DNA from: Bradyrhizobium betae
Lineage (GTDB): Bacteria; Pseudomonadota; Alphaproteobacteria; Rhizobiales; Xanthobacteraceae
DNA length: 64,000 nucleotides
Direction of reading: 5' to 3'
Assembly (NCBI RefSeq): GCF_004123905.1
Contig: NZ_MZXW01000022.1
Span: forward strand, 186,001-250,000
Shown here: positions 50,437 through 59,137 of the stretch, piece by piece
Layout of the letters: each line of letters opens with the position of its first letter
Position numbering within the stretch: position 1 is the stretch's first letter
Notes under the pieces: model-generated
Seen by the model: the letters and a program-made list of their open reading frames with translations, nothing else
Databases searched by the model: none
Told to the model about the DNA's origin: nothing
Position numbers and translations under genes: made by a program

Positions 50437-50904
50437 ATGGCGGGCACGGTCGAGCAGAAACTGGCGGAACAGGGCATCAAGCTGCACGAGGCCCCCACCC
50501 CGGTGGCCAATTACGTCCCGTTTGTGCGCACCGGTAATCTGCTGTTCGTCTCCGGCCAGGTCTGCTTTGCCCCCGACGGCAAGCTGATTGCCAAGGGCAA
50601 GCTGGGCGCCGGCGTCTCAATCGAGGACGGTGCTGCGGCGGCCCGCGGCTGCGCCGTCAATTTGCTGGCCCAGGTCAAGGCAGCGCTCGGCGACCTCGAC
50701 AAGGTCGTGCGCGTGGTGCGCCTCGGCGGCTTCATCAACTCGGCGCCGGACTTTTTGGACGGGCCGAAGGTGCTGAACGGCGCCTCCGACCTGATGGTCG
50801 CCGCCTTCGGAGACAAGGGTCGCCACGCCCGCACCACCGTCGGCGTCGCCTCGCTGCCCGCGGATGCGGCGGTCGAGGTCGAGGGCGTGTTCGAGGTCGC
50901 CTGA
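50437..50904 (+). CDS. RidA-family protein, copy 2
   Basis: A 155-residue protein from ATG 50437 (MAGTVEQKLAEQGIKLHEAP). Family features: YVPFVRTGNLLFVSGQVCFA, AARGCAVNLLAQVKAALGDL, VVRVVRLGGFINSAPDF and the C-terminal HARTTVGVASLPADAAVEVE, where the Arg before TTVGV matches the substrate carboxylate-binding Arg of active RidA. It probably hydrolyses reactive enamines or imines. It is 5 bases from the downstream GDPD gene and co-transcribed with it. Confidence 0.88.
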   Translation: MAGTVEQKLAEQGIKLHEAPTPVANYVPFVRTGNLLFVSGQVCFAPDGKLIAKGKLGAGVSIEDGAAAARGCAVNLLAQVKAALGDLDKVVRVVRLGGFINSAPDFLDGPKVLNGASDLMVAAFGDKGRHARTTVGVASLPADAAVEVEGVFEVA

Positions 50905-50909
50905 CCCGA

Positions 50910-51656
50910 ATGCGCGCTCCTGATTGGCTGACAGCCCGGCCGGTCGCCCACCGCGGCCTGCATGACATCTCCCGCGGCATCGTAGAGAACATGCCGGGCG
51001 CGGTGCAGGCGGCGATCGCGGGCAATTTCGCGATCGAGGTCGACATCCAGCTCTCGTCCGATGGCGAGGCGATGATCCATCATGACCATGCCCTCGGTCG
51101 CCTCACCGAGGCCGCCGGCGAGGTGGTCGAGAAGACCGCCGCGGAACTGAAGGCGATCAGATTCAAGGACACCGACGAGCGGATGATGTCGCTGTCCGAC
51201 CTCTGCACCATGGTCGCCGGCCGAGTGCCGCTGGTGATCGAGGTGAAGAGCCATTTTGGCGGCGACCGCAAGCTGGTGAAGCGGATGGCCGAGGTGCTGG
51301 CCTCCTATGCCGGCCCCGCGGTCGGCATGTCCTTCGATCCCGACCAGGTGCTGGCGCTGCGCGAGCTGTTGCCCTCCCGCCCGCGCGGCATCGTCGCGCA
51401 GCGGAGCTATGAGGACGAGTATTGGGCCTACCTGACGCAGGCGCAGCGCGACAGCATGCTGTATTTGCGTCACGGTTTTCAGACCCAGCCGCACTTCGTC
51501 GCCTTCAAGGTCGACCACCTCCCGGCCCCCGCCCCCTGGATCGCCCGCAACGTCTTCGGCTGCGCCCTGCTTGGCTGGACGGTGCGCACGCCCGAGCAGC
51601 GGACGCGGGTCAGGCAATATGCCGACCAGATGATCTTTGAGGGGTTCGTGCCGTAG
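50910..51656 (+). CDS. Glycerophosphodiester phosphodiesterase
   Basis: A 248-residue GDPD TIM barrel without signal peptide. Catalytic His and metal-binding residues appear in VAHRGLHDISRGIVENMPGA (HRG and EN), IEVDIQLSSDGEAMIHHDHA (E-x-D and HD) and VIEVKSHF. It hydrolyses deacylated phospholipids to glycerol-3-phosphate and an alcohol. It starts five bases after the RidA gene. Confidence 0.92.
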   Translation: MRAPDWLTARPVAHRGLHDISRGIVENMPGAVQAAIAGNFAIEVDIQLSSDGEAMIHHDHALGRLTEAAGEVVEKTAAELKAIRFKDTDERMMSLSDLCTMVAGRVPLVIEVKSHFGGDRKLVKRMAEVLASYAGPAVGMSFDPDQVLALRELLPSRPRGIVAQRSYEDEYWAYLTQAQRDSMLYLRHGFQTQPHFVAFKVDHLPAPAPWIARNVFGCALLGWTVRTPEQRTRVRQYADQMIFEGFVP

Positions 51657-51710
51657 GCATGATGTTCCCCACTCTTGAAGTCACTGCTGCAATGCACGAT
51701 CTTGGGCACG

Positions 51711-52952
51711 ATGGCATCATCTGAAATCACGCTCGAGGCGGTCCCGTCGATTGGCGAAGTAGCTGCTGAGGATTGGGACGCCTGTGCCAATCCCGGCAAG
51801 ATTTGTAGCGGGCATGGCGCGGGAACCTCATCCGCCCTTACAAGCGATTCCCTCGGCCTCTTAAAGCCCGCCTATAACCCGTTCGTCTCCCACGCATTTC
51901 TGTCCGCCGTTGAGAAATCGGGTTCAGCCACGATCCGCACCGGCTGGGGTCCTCGGCATCTGGTGGCCAAGGTTGACGGCCGCGTCGCCGGGGTCGTGCC
52001 CTGCTATCTGAAATCGCATTCCCAAGGCGAATACGTCTTCGACCGCGGCTGGGCGGATGCCTATGAGCGGGCCGGAGGGCGCTACTATCCAAAGCTGCAG
52101 GTCTCGGTTCCCTTCACCCCGGCGACGGGACCACGTCTCCTGGTCCGCGACGGCGTTGACCACGACCGCATCACGGAGGCACTGGCGAGCGGCCTGGTGG
52201 CCCTGTGCGGCGTCAGCAAGGCGTCCTCGGTGCACGTCACCTTCGCGCGTGAGGCTGAATGGAAGCTGCTCGCCCAGCACGGCTTCCTCCAGCGCACCGA
52301 CCAGCAGTTCCACTGGCGCAACGAAGGTTTTGCGAGCTTCGACGATTTTCTCGCCACCCTGAACTCCCGCCACCGCAAGTCGATCAAGCGCGAGCGGCGC
52401 GATGCGCTCGCAGCCGGCGCCACGATCCACTGGCTCACCGGAAAAGACATCACCGAGGATGCCTGGGATGCGTTTTTCATGTTCTACATGGAGACCGGCT
52501 CGCGCAAATGGGGGCGGCCGTACCTCACCCGCGAATTCTTCTCGTTGATCGGCCAAACCATGAGCGAGGATGTGCTGCTGGTGATGGCCCGCCGCAACGA
52601 TCGCTGGGTCGCGGGCGCGATCAACTTCATCGGCTCGGACACGCTGTTCGGCCGCAACTGGGGCGCGGTCGAGCATCACCCCTTCCTTCATTTCGAGGTC
52701 TGCTATTACCAGGCCATCGACTTCGCCATCAAACGCGGCCTTACGCATGTCGAGGCCGGCGCGCAGGGCGAGCACAAGATCGCGCGCGGCTACCTGCCGC
52801 GAACCACCCATTCCGCCCACTTCATCGCCGATCCCGGCCTGCGCCGCGCCATCGACGATTACCTCAAGCGTGAGCGCGCTTACGTCGCGGAGGCCGGGCG
52901 GGAGCTGGCCGAGCTCGGCCCGTTCCGCAAGGGCATCGACGAGGCGCCTTGA
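51711..52952 (+). CDS. GNAT-superfamily / FemX-like acyltransferase (DUF482)
   Basis: A 413-residue protein of the DUF482 (COG3146) type. Marks are NPFVSHAFLSAVEKSGSA, GRVAGVVPCYLKSHSQGEYV, YYPKLQVSVPFTPATGPRLL, NSRHRKSIKRERR and the C-terminal GAQGEHKIARGYLPRTTHSA. The fold is a double GNAT domain as in peptidoglycan-linking Fem enzymes, but the acceptor is unknown. ATG 51711 (MASSEITLEAV) is the family-like start; an in-frame alternative at 51675 adds 12 residues. Confidence 0.88.
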   Translation: MASSEITLEAVPSIGEVAAEDWDACANPGKICSGHGAGTSSALTSDSLGLLKPAYNPFVSHAFLSAVEKSGSATIRTGWGPRHLVAKVDGRVAGVVPCYLKSHSQGEYVFDRGWADAYERAGGRYYPKLQVSVPFTPATGPRLLVRDGVDHDRITEALASGLVALCGVSKASSVHVTFAREAEWKLLAQHGFLQRTDQQFHWRNEGFASFDDFLATLNSRHRKSIKRERRDALAAGATIHWLTGKDITEDAWDAFFMFYMETGSRKWGRPYLTREFFSLIGQTMSEDVLLVMARRNDRWVAGAINFIGSDTLFGRNWGAVEHHPFLHFEVCYYQAIDFAIKRGLTHVEAGAQGEHKIARGYLPRTTHSAHFIADPGLRRAIDDYLKRERAYVAEAGRELAELGPFRKGIDEAP

Positions 52953-53002
52953 CGGTTTGCCGCCTCTGGTGACAGTTAGCGCGAAATTCCAGGGAGCCCG
53001 CT

Positions 53003-53431
53003 ATGACCGCCTATGACCCCAACAACATCTTTGCAAAGATCCTGCGCGGCGAGTTTCCCTGCCACAAGGTCTATGAGGACGAGCATGTCTTTGCCTTCCT
53101 CGACATCATGCCGCGCGTGCCAGGCCATACGCTGGTGATCCCGAAGGCCCCTGCCCGCAACATCCTCGACATCACGCCGGACGATTACGCCCATGTCGCG
53201 CGCGGCGCGAAGAAGATCGCGATGGCGGCGATGAAGGCGTTCAACGCCGACGGCATCACCGTGCAGCAGTTCAACGAGGCCGCCGGCGGTCAGGTGGTGT
53301 TTCATCTCCACATGCACGTGATGCCGCGACATGATGGCGTGGCCATGCTGCCGCCCGCCAGTCGCAAGGAAGACGTCAAGGTGCTGGAAGAGAACGCGAC
53401 CAAGTTGATCGCGGCGCTGAAGGCGGGCTGA
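53003..53431 (+). CDS. HIT-family nucleotide hydrolase
   Basis: A 142-residue histidine-triad protein: NIFAKILRGEFPCHKVYEDE, FAFLDIMPRVPGHTLVIPKA and the triad HLHMHVMPRHDG (H-x-H-x-H). HIT enzymes cleave nucleoside phosphoramidates such as AMP-NH2 or aminoacyl-AMP. ATG 53003 follows AGGGAG. Length and motifs match Hint-type proteins. Confidence 0.93.
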   Translation: MTAYDPNNIFAKILRGEFPCHKVYEDEHVFAFLDIMPRVPGHTLVIPKAPARNILDITPDDYAHVARGAKKIAMAAMKAFNADGITVQQFNEAAGGQVVFHLHMHVMPRHDGVAMLPPASRKEDVKVLEENATKLIAALKAG

Positions 53432-53444
53432 GGCTCTCTCCACT

Positions 53445-53532
53445 CGTCATTGCGAGCGGAGCGAAGCAATCCAGAGTGCTTCCGCAGAGGCAGTCTGGAT
53501 TGCTTCGTCGCAAGGGCTCCTCGCAATGACGG
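53445..53532. repeat. CGTCATTGCGAG inverted repeat, copy F
   Basis: CGTCATTGCGAGCGGAGCGAAGCAATCCAGA at the left faces TCTGGATTGCTTCG...TCGCAATGACGG at the right, between convergent HIT and trmO genes. The right arm contains an extra TCGCAAGGGCTCC. Confidence 0.85.
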
Positions 53533-53551
53533 GGTTAGAGCGGAGCGCCAC

Positions 53552-54043
53552 TTACTCCGTCTGAAAATCCCCCGGCTGCGGCGCGGCCAGCGGGGTGAAC
53601 TCGCAACGATCCGGCTTGATGTCGATCAGCGGCGTGTTGTCGATACAGTCGAGGCCGCGCACCAGGATCGCATTCCCCTCGATGCCGACCAGCTTCACGA
53701 TCGAGGTGCCGATCGGATTGGGCCGCACCGGCGAGCGCAGCGAAAACGTGCCGCGGGTTTTGTCGTTGTTCTTCGGGCTCTGCAGAACGATGTCGCGGCG
53801 CGACTGGTCGAGCCAGTAGAGCACTTCGAGATTGCTGTAGAAGTCGACGCCATTGATGGCCGGCACGAACGGCTCGAAGATTTCGAGGCGACAGATCGGG
53901 CCGTCGTGACGCCCCTGCCGCGGCGTCTCCAGCCGCGAGGTCCAGGGCGTGCGGATGCGGCCGATGAAGACGAGGCCGGCATCCTCCGTGGACGGCAACT
54001 CGATAGCGACCTCGCCCTCGCGGAGCTCCTGTTCGCGAACCAT
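53552..54043 (-). CDS. tRNA (N6-threonylcarbamoyladenosine-37) methyltransferase TrmO-like
   Basis: A 163-residue UPF0066/TsaA-fold protein: FIGRIRTPW, RLEIFEPFVPAINGVDFYSN, LEVLYWLDQSRRD and GTFSLRSPVRPNPIGTSIVK, the last being the SAM-site signature (R-S-P-x-R-P-N-P-I). TrmO methylates t6A37 in some tRNAs, but alphaproteobacterial members are not well characterised. ATG 54043 has AGGAA nearby. It follows azlD without obvious coupling. Confidence 0.85.
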   Translation of the reverse strand: MVREQELREGEVAIELPSTEDAGLVFIGRIRTPWTSRLETPRQGRHDGPICRLEIFEPFVPAINGVDFYSNLEVLYWLDQSRRDIVLQSPKNNDKTRGTFSLRSPVRPNPIGTSIVKLVGIEGNAILVRGLDCIDNTPLIDIKPDRCEFTPLAAPQPGDFQTE

Positions 54044-54077
54044 ATTTCCTGTTCCTTAAAGCCAGTCGAAAGCGGTT

Positions 54078-54428
54078 TTAGCCCAACCACCATTTGCCGG
54101 CCAGCATGAAGACCTCGCCTGTGACCACGCCCGCGAAGATCGAGCGGCGGGTCAGCAGAAAGACGACGAGGCCCGCCGCCACGGCGCCATAGCGCAGGAC
54201 ATCGGGCACGCTTGCCAGCGCGCCCGGCGGCTCGACCACGATCTGGGCGATGACGCCGGCGAGGATCGCGGTCGCAACCGCCCGCACCCAGACCAGAAGC
54301 TCCGAGCCCTCGTCGATCCCGCCGCCGAACCACAGGCCCAGCATGCGCCATATCTGGTTGGGAACGACGCCGGCGACGAACAGCACCGCCAGCGCATGCC
54401 AGTCGCCGATGAGCTGCGCAAAGCTCAT
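54078..54428 (-). CDS. azlD: AzlD-family membrane protein
   Basis: A 116-residue membrane protein with three or four TM helices: ALAVLFVAGVVPNQIWRMLG, VWVRAVATAILAGVIAQIVV and LRYGAVAAGLVVFLLTRRSI. AzlD is the small partner of AzlC in branched-chain amino acid (azaleucine) export. Its start overlaps the azlC stop by four bases, so the two are coupled. Confidence 0.87.
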   Translation of the reverse strand: MSFAQLIGDWHALAVLFVAGVVPNQIWRMLGLWFGGGIDEGSELLVWVRAVATAILAGVIAQIVVEPPGALASVPDVLRYGAVAAGLVVFLLTRRSIFAGVVTGEVFMLAGKWWLG

Positions 54429-55201
54429 GCGCGCACCTCCCGCCACCAGTGCACGCCATAGGCGATCGTGCCCGCCACGAGGCCGCTGACGAGAATGTCG
54501 AGGCCCGAGTTCATCTTCGCGGCCAGCGGATACAGCAGAACCCCGAGCGCCAGCGCGACGACGTCGGCGACCTCGCGGCTGTTGCGCGCGGTCGAGAACA
54601 GAAACGACAGCGGCGTCAGCAGCAGGATCGCGGCACCCAGCGTTTGCGTCAGATTGGCGGCGAGGAAGTAGCCGACCGTATTGGCGGTGAGACACACCGA
54701 GACCAGGCCGAAGCCAAGTCCGTTGACGAACGCGATCCGCCGCTCGCGCGGCACCTGCGGCAGGAAACGATGGCACTCGACCCACAGCGTCACCGCGGTG
54801 AGATGCGCCGCGAAGAACAGCTCGCGCCGCTTGGTCGTCGGTGTGCGCATCAGCGGCAGCACCGAGACCACCATCGGGAACAGGCGGATGGCGCTGACGG
54901 TCACCGCGATCGCCGACTGGATGACGGTGGCGCCCGAGCCGAGCGTGGTGATCAGGATGATCTGTGCCGGCCCCGCCCAGACGAACAGCGTCGAGCAGAG
55001 TGCCCAGAGCAGGCTGAAGTGCGTGTCATGGGCGAGCGCGCCGATGCCGAGATAGGTCGCAAACAGGACGAGAGTGAGGATCGTCTGCGTGATCGAGCGC
55101 AGCCCCCACGCAAAGGCGCGCCAGGGACTTTGCCATTGAGGGGAATCGAGCGGAGGAAGCGCCACGAGAGACTTGGCCGGGATGAGGAATCGTGCCCGCA
55201 T
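54425..55201 (-). CDS. azlC: AzlC-family branched-chain amino acid exporter subunit
   Basis: A 258-residue membrane protein from ATG 55201 with about six TM helices. Family marks: AFAWGLRSITQTILTLVLFA, WALCSTLFVWAGPAQIILIT (the S-x-x-x-W-A-G-P-A-Q motif) and AIRLFPMVVSVLPL. Together with AzlD it exports branched-chain or other amino acids. An upstream in-frame ATG at 55252 is possible; neither start has a clear ribosome binding site. Confidence 0.87.
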   Translation of the reverse strand: MRARFLIPAKSLVALPPLDSPQWQSPWRAFAWGLRSITQTILTLVLFATYLGIGALAHDTHFSLLWALCSTLFVWAGPAQIILITTLGSGATVIQSAIAVTVSAIRLFPMVVSVLPLMRTPTTKRRELFFAAHLTAVTLWVECHRFLPQVPRERRIAFVNGLGFGLVSVCLTANTVGYFLAANLTQTLGAAILLLTPLSFLFSTARNSREVADVVALALGVLLYPLAAKMNSGLDILVSGLVAGTIAYGVHWWREVRA

Positions 55202-55263
55202 AACGGGCAATGCGGCGCCTCGCGTCAAGGAAGCGCGCGGCGGGGCTGGCATGCGCGCGGTCC

Positions 55264-56301
55264 CTACCCGCTCACACCGCGGTTCTTCAGCACGAAGCAG
55301 GCGCCGCCCGCTTTCCGGATGCGATTGCAGAGATCGTCCGCCTCAGGCCGCGTGTCGGCACCGATGCGGACCTGGTAGAACGCGTGCGAACCACGGCTGC
55401 GCACCACCGATGAGAGCAGGCTCGGATCGCGTTCGCCGATCACGGCGCTCAGCCGCGTGACCGCGCGGGAATACATCGCCAGCGCCTTGTTGCGGTCGAA
55501 GCCGGCGGCGAGCTGGACGCCCCAAATTTTTGCGGCGGCAAGCTCCACATGCTGTTCGAGCTCGGCGACGAAGGCATTTGGTGCGCGCTTCAACAGCGCC
55601 ATCAGGTCGCGGCAGCTCGTCGGCGGCAAACTCGGCGGTCCCTTGCCGGTCGCGCCAGCCTTGGCCCATGCATCGACGCTCGTGCCCGTAATGGCGTAGA
55701 CGTAATTGCGCGTCTGTTCCGGCATTGGGCCGGTGCCCGCGAGCCATTCCTGCACCCGCCGCGGCCCGGCATTGTAGGCTGCAGCCGCAAGGCCGAGATT
55801 GCCGAACTGGTTGCGCAGCTCGTTCAAAAACTCCGCCGACTTCGGCAGCGCCTGGACCGGATTGAAGGGATTGAGCAGCCCGCGCTCGCTCGCGGTGCCC
55901 GGCATGAACTGCGCGATCCCCTGCGCGTGCTCGCCGCTCCGCGTCATCGGCCCCACCGCATCGGCCTGGAAACGGCTTTCCTGCCAGATCACGCGGGCGA
56001 AGAATTCCAGCGGCAGATTGGCATCTCGCGCGGCGGCCTCCACGATCAGGCATATCGATTCACGCGTGTCGCTCTCGCGCGCATCCGGCTTCGCCGACGG
56101 CACCGCGAGCTCTTCGACGCTGGGGATGGCGACGCCAGTCTTTGCCGGCGAGCTGTCCCACGCCGCGACCTCCGTCGCAGAGGCCAGCAGTGCGGCAACG
56201 ACGAGTGCTGCAATTCGCGCCAACACTGCCCAAGCATCGCTGTGGCGCACGCCGGCGCCGCGTGCAACAAGATGATCTGCCATGTTCCGGCATCGTGCCA
56301 T
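55264..56301 (-). CDS. Lytic transglycosylase (SLT) with SPOR domain
   Basis: A 345-residue periplasmic enzyme. After a hydrophobic leader (ALVVAALLASATEVAA, about residues 31-46) comes the SLT domain: FARVIWQESRFQADAVGP holds the catalytic Glu, with AQGIAQFMPGTASERG and LAAAAYNAGPRRVQEWL. The C-terminus HAFYQVRIGADTRPEADDLC...AGGACFVLKN is a SPOR domain, which binds denuded glycan at the septum. It cuts glycan strands during cell-wall remodelling. Two starts are possible (56301 or 56283); neither has an obvious ribosome binding site. Confidence 0.88.
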   Translation of the reverse strand: MARCRNMADHLVARGAGVRHSDAWAVLARIAALVVAALLASATEVAAWDSSPAKTGVAIPSVEELAVPSAKPDARESDTRESICLIVEAAARDANLPLEFFARVIWQESRFQADAVGPMTRSGEHAQGIAQFMPGTASERGLLNPFNPVQALPKSAEFLNELRNQFGNLGLAAAAYNAGPRRVQEWLAGTGPMPEQTRNYVYAITGTSVDAWAKAGATGKGPPSLPPTSCRDLMALLKRAPNAFVAELEQHVELAAAKIWGVQLAAGFDRNKALAMYSRAVTRLSAVIGERDPSLLSSVVRSRGSHAFYQVRIGADTRPEADDLCNRIRKAGGACFVLKNRGVSG

Positions 56302-56346
56302 GGTTCAACGAGTTGCCAATATATGCTGCCTGAACTGCTTCTCCCA

Positions 56347-57339
56347 ATGCGCATCCCCGCCAAACGGATCCGCGCTCTCCTTGCCCTCGCCGCCCTCGTC
56401 CTGTCCTCCGCGCCCGCGATGGCGCAAGTCAGCTGGCGGATGACCACGGAATATCCTCAAAACAACATTTCCGGGATCGGCCTCACCAGTTTCGCCGATC
56501 GCGTCGCGGCGCGCACAAACGGTTTCGTGACCCTGGTCAACGCCTTCGACAACGAGCTCAAGATCAGCTCGGGCGAAATGCCGGGCGCGGCGCTCGATGG
56601 CCGGATCGCCGGCGGCGATGCCTTTGCCGGCGCGCTGTCCGGCCTCGATCCCGTGCTCGGCCTCTCCACGCTGCCCTTCGTGGTACAATCCGTCGAGGTC
56701 GCCCGCGCCACCAACGCACGGGCACGACCGCTCTACGAGAAGGCGTTCGCCGACCGCGGTCTCAAGCTGCTCTATCTGACGATCTGGCCGGCGACCGGCC
56801 TCTGGTCGGATCATGCGCTCGCAGGCGCCGACGATCTGCCAAAGCTGAACTTGCGAGCCTACGACGCCAATTCCAGCGCGGTGATGCGCGCAGCCGGGGC
56901 CAATGCGCAGTTCCTGCCGATGGACAAAGCGTTGGCCGGCCTGAAGGACCATCAACTGAACGCATTCCTCACCTCCGGCGACGGCGGCGCGGGGCGAAAA
57001 CTCTGGGACTTCCTGCCGCATTTCACCGCGATCAACTACGCGATGCCGGTCTCGATCGCCTTCGTCCACAGCGAGGCGTTTGCCGCACTGTCCGAGCCGA
57101 TGCAGCGCGAGGTGATGGCGGCCGCAACCGAGACCGAGCAGAGCCAGTTCGCGCTGCTCGCCCATCGCACGGCCGAGAATTACGCACGCATGCGCGACAA
57201 CGGCGTGAACATCGTCGAGCCCGCGCCGCAGTCTCTCGTCGCGGCCCTCCGCAACGCCGCCACAAGCACGATCGCCAGCTGGGAGGCCAAGGCCGGCACC
57301 GATGCGGCCGCGATCGTCGCATGGGCCCGGCAGCAATGA
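56347..57339 (+). CDS. TRAP transporter substrate-binding protein (DctP family)
   Basis: A 330-residue periplasmic binding protein with a signal peptide (MRIPAKRIRALLALAALVLS...PAMAQ). Typical DctP features are WRMTTEYPQNNISGIGLTSF, LPFVVQSVEVARATN, GLKLLYLTIWPATGLWSDHA, LNLRAYDANSSAVMRAAGAN and SIAFVHSEAFAALSEPMQRE. No DctQ/DctM membrane subunits lie nearby, so it is an orphan that must pair with a permease elsewhere or act as a sensor partner. ATG 56323 is an alternative start. Confidence 0.88.
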   Translation: MRIPAKRIRALLALAALVLSSAPAMAQVSWRMTTEYPQNNISGIGLTSFADRVAARTNGFVTLVNAFDNELKISSGEMPGAALDGRIAGGDAFAGALSGLDPVLGLSTLPFVVQSVEVARATNARARPLYEKAFADRGLKLLYLTIWPATGLWSDHALAGADDLPKLNLRAYDANSSAVMRAAGANAQFLPMDKALAGLKDHQLNAFLTSGDGGAGRKLWDFLPHFTAINYAMPVSIAFVHSEAFAALSEPMQREVMAAATETEQSQFALLAHRTAENYARMRDNGVNIVEPAPQSLVAALRNAATSTIASWEAKAGTDAAAIVAWARQQ

Positions 57340-57342
57340 CGC

Positions 57343-57374
57343 CTTGCTCTTGAGACGTCTTGCTCTTGAGACGT
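57343..57374. repeat. Tandem 16-bp duplication
   Basis: CTTGCTCTTGAGACGT occurs twice head to tail directly after the TRAP gene stop, followed by a partial third copy (CTTGGCCCTTGA). Probably a slippage product. No function is evident. Confidence 0.9.
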
Positions 57375-57442
57375 CTTGGCCCTTGACTTGAGAGCCCAGC
57401 CGATTAGCAACGGGCGGAAACATCAAAGCTGGTTCCGCCCTG

Positions 57443-58081
57443 ATGGCCACAATCTATTTCGATCTCGACGGCACGCTGACCAACCCAAAACCCGGGATCA
57501 CCCGCTCGATTCAGTACGCGCTGGAGCGGTTGAGTCTTGCCGTCCCGAGCGAGGACGAGCTGACCTGGTGCATCGGGCCGCCGCTGCATGCCAGCCTGAA
57601 GAAGCTCACGGGAAGCGACGAGCTCGCCGACCGCGCGCTGCTGCTCTACCGCGAGCGTTTTAGCGATATCGGCCTGTTCGAGAACGAGACCTATGCCGGC
57701 ATCGTGGACACGCTGACGACGCTTGCCGCGATAACGCCGCGCATGTTCGTGGCGACCAGCAAGCCTGCCGTCTACGCCATTCGCATCGTCGAGCACTTTG
57801 GCCTGAAGCCGTATTTCGAGCGCGTGTTCGGCTCCGAGCTCGACGGCACCCGCGTCGACAAGCGCGACCTGCTCCGCTACGCGCTCGAAGAGGCCAAGGT
57901 CGATCCCGCTACCGCGATCATGATCGGCGACCGCAGCCATGACGTCGTCGGCGCCCGCACCAACGGCATGACCGCGATCGGCGTGCTCTATGGCTATGGC
58001 AGCGAGGCCGAGCTGCGGGACGCCGGCGCGCATCACATCTGCGCGGCGCATCCCGAGCTGCTCGGCCATTGTGTGGTCTAG
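57443..58081 (+). CDS. HAD-superfamily phosphatase (phosphoglycolate-phosphatase-like)
   Basis: A 212-residue HAD hydrolase: motif I YFDLDGTLTN, motif II VATSKPA, the conserved Lys in KRDLLRYALEEAKVD, and motif IV IMIGDRSHDVVGARTNGM. A helical cap (about residues 18-90) with CIGPPLHASLKKLTG resembles the Gph/PpaX group. It likely dephosphorylates a small metabolite such as 2-phosphoglycolate. It is convergent with the aldoxime dehydratase gene, overlapping by four bases. Confidence 0.9.
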   Translation: MATIYFDLDGTLTNPKPGITRSIQYALERLSLAVPSEDELTWCIGPPLHASLKKLTGSDELADRALLLYRERFSDIGLFENETYAGIVDTLTTLAAITPRMFVATSKPAVYAIRIVEHFGLKPYFERVFGSELDGTRVDKRDLLRYALEEAKVDPATAIMIGDRSHDVVGARTNGMTAIGVLYGYGSEAELRDAGAHHICAAHPELLGHCVV

Positions 58082-59115
58082 GCGCTGACGGTTTCGACCG
58101 CCGCCAGCATGCCGGTTTTCGGGTGGCAGTTCCGATATTCGAAGAACTGCTCGTCGGCGGCCGCTACCGTGACCTCGTGATAGAGCCGCAATTTTGCTGA
58201 CGGCCCGAGCGTCGAGAGATACTTCATCGCCGCACCAAAAATCTTGACATGGGTCGGATGCGACTCCGCCCAGCGTTCCAGCGCGGCGAGACTTTTCCAC
58301 CAGCTCTGGCCATAGGATTTTTCGCTGGCGCTGCCGTCGGCCGCGAGTACATGCATGTAGCGGTTGGCGTAGCAGCCGATGCCAAGACCGTCGTCGCGCA
58401 GAAAATCCATGCCCTCGCGCAGCACCGGCTCGACGTCGTCGAGATAGAGCTTTCGCTCGGACGACTCGGTGTCGCTCCAGTCCTGCCCGGAGCGGATCAG
58501 GCAGAGATTGTCGTGCGCCGTCACGCGCAGCCGCGCGCCGTCGCGGATCAGCTCAGGTGCGCCACCGGGCGCCATCGCATCGGTCTGCGACAGCGGAATG
58601 CGGTCGCGCATGCCGCCCCAATAGGCGTGCTCCTGCACCTCGCCGCTCATGCCTTCCGCGATGACGGCGACACCCTCGGGTCGATCGGGCGAGGAGAACA
58701 GCGTCTCGTGCCGCGCCACCGTGGGGCGCAGCACCTCGATGAAGGTGCCGATGCCATCCCGCGCCTTGCCGGTCCAGGCTTCGCGCGCCGGTGCGAACCA
58801 GGCATCGAATCGTGCGACATCGCCCCAATAGGCCACCGTGACGATGGTCTCATAGCCCGACTGGTCAACATAGTGCGCGCGGTCCCAATGTGAAGGACCA
58901 TCCTCACCCGCAAGCAGCCCCGCGATCTCAGTCAGCACCGCCAGCGGCGTCTCGCCGCGATATTGCACACCGAAATAGGCCATCACGACCCGGCTCACGG
59001 CCGGCTTGTAACGCGCCACGAAGGACGGATACGGCGGTTCGTAATCATCTGGCACGCGTTTGTGGCGCGTGCGCATCGTTTCGAGATATGCAGGAATTGC
59101 GGATTCCATGGCCAT
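58078..59115 (-). CDS. Aldoxime dehydratase (heme-dependent, OxdA-like)
   Basis: A 345-residue enzyme that dehydrates aldoximes to nitriles. Family regions: VPDDYEPPYPSFVARYKPAV, YFGVQYRGE, WDRAHYVDQSGYETIVTVAY, EHAYWGGMRDRIPLSQTD, SESHPTHVKIFGAAMKYL-like segments and LRLYHEVTVAA with EYRNCHPKTGML. Histidines in SHPTH and LYHE are candidates for heme ligation and catalysis. ATG 59115 or 59109 is the start; GGGGAGGG precedes both. It lies 22 bases downstream of nitrilase, completing an aldoxime-to-acid route. Confidence 0.92.
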   Translation of the reverse strand: MAMESAIPAYLETMRTRHKRVPDDYEPPYPSFVARYKPAVSRVVMAYFGVQYRGETPLAVLTEIAGLLAGEDGPSHWDRAHYVDQSGYETIVTVAYWGDVARFDAWFAPAREAWTGKARDGIGTFIEVLRPTVARHETLFSSPDRPEGVAVIAEGMSGEVQEHAYWGGMRDRIPLSQTDAMAPGGAPELIRDGARLRVTAHDNLCLIRSGQDWSDTESSERKLYLDDVEPVLREGMDFLRDDGLGIGCYANRYMHVLAADGSASEKSYGQSWWKSLAALERWAESHPTHVKIFGAAMKYLSTLGPSAKLRLYHEVTVAAADEQFFEYRNCHPKTGMLAAVETVSA

Positions 59116-59137
59116 GCCCTCCCCGTGATTACGGCGA

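Noticed and set aside
55549..56346. In-frame 266-codon extension of the TRAP binding protein
   Set aside because: It is antisense to the lytic transglycosylase; the signal peptide begins at 56347 (or 56323).
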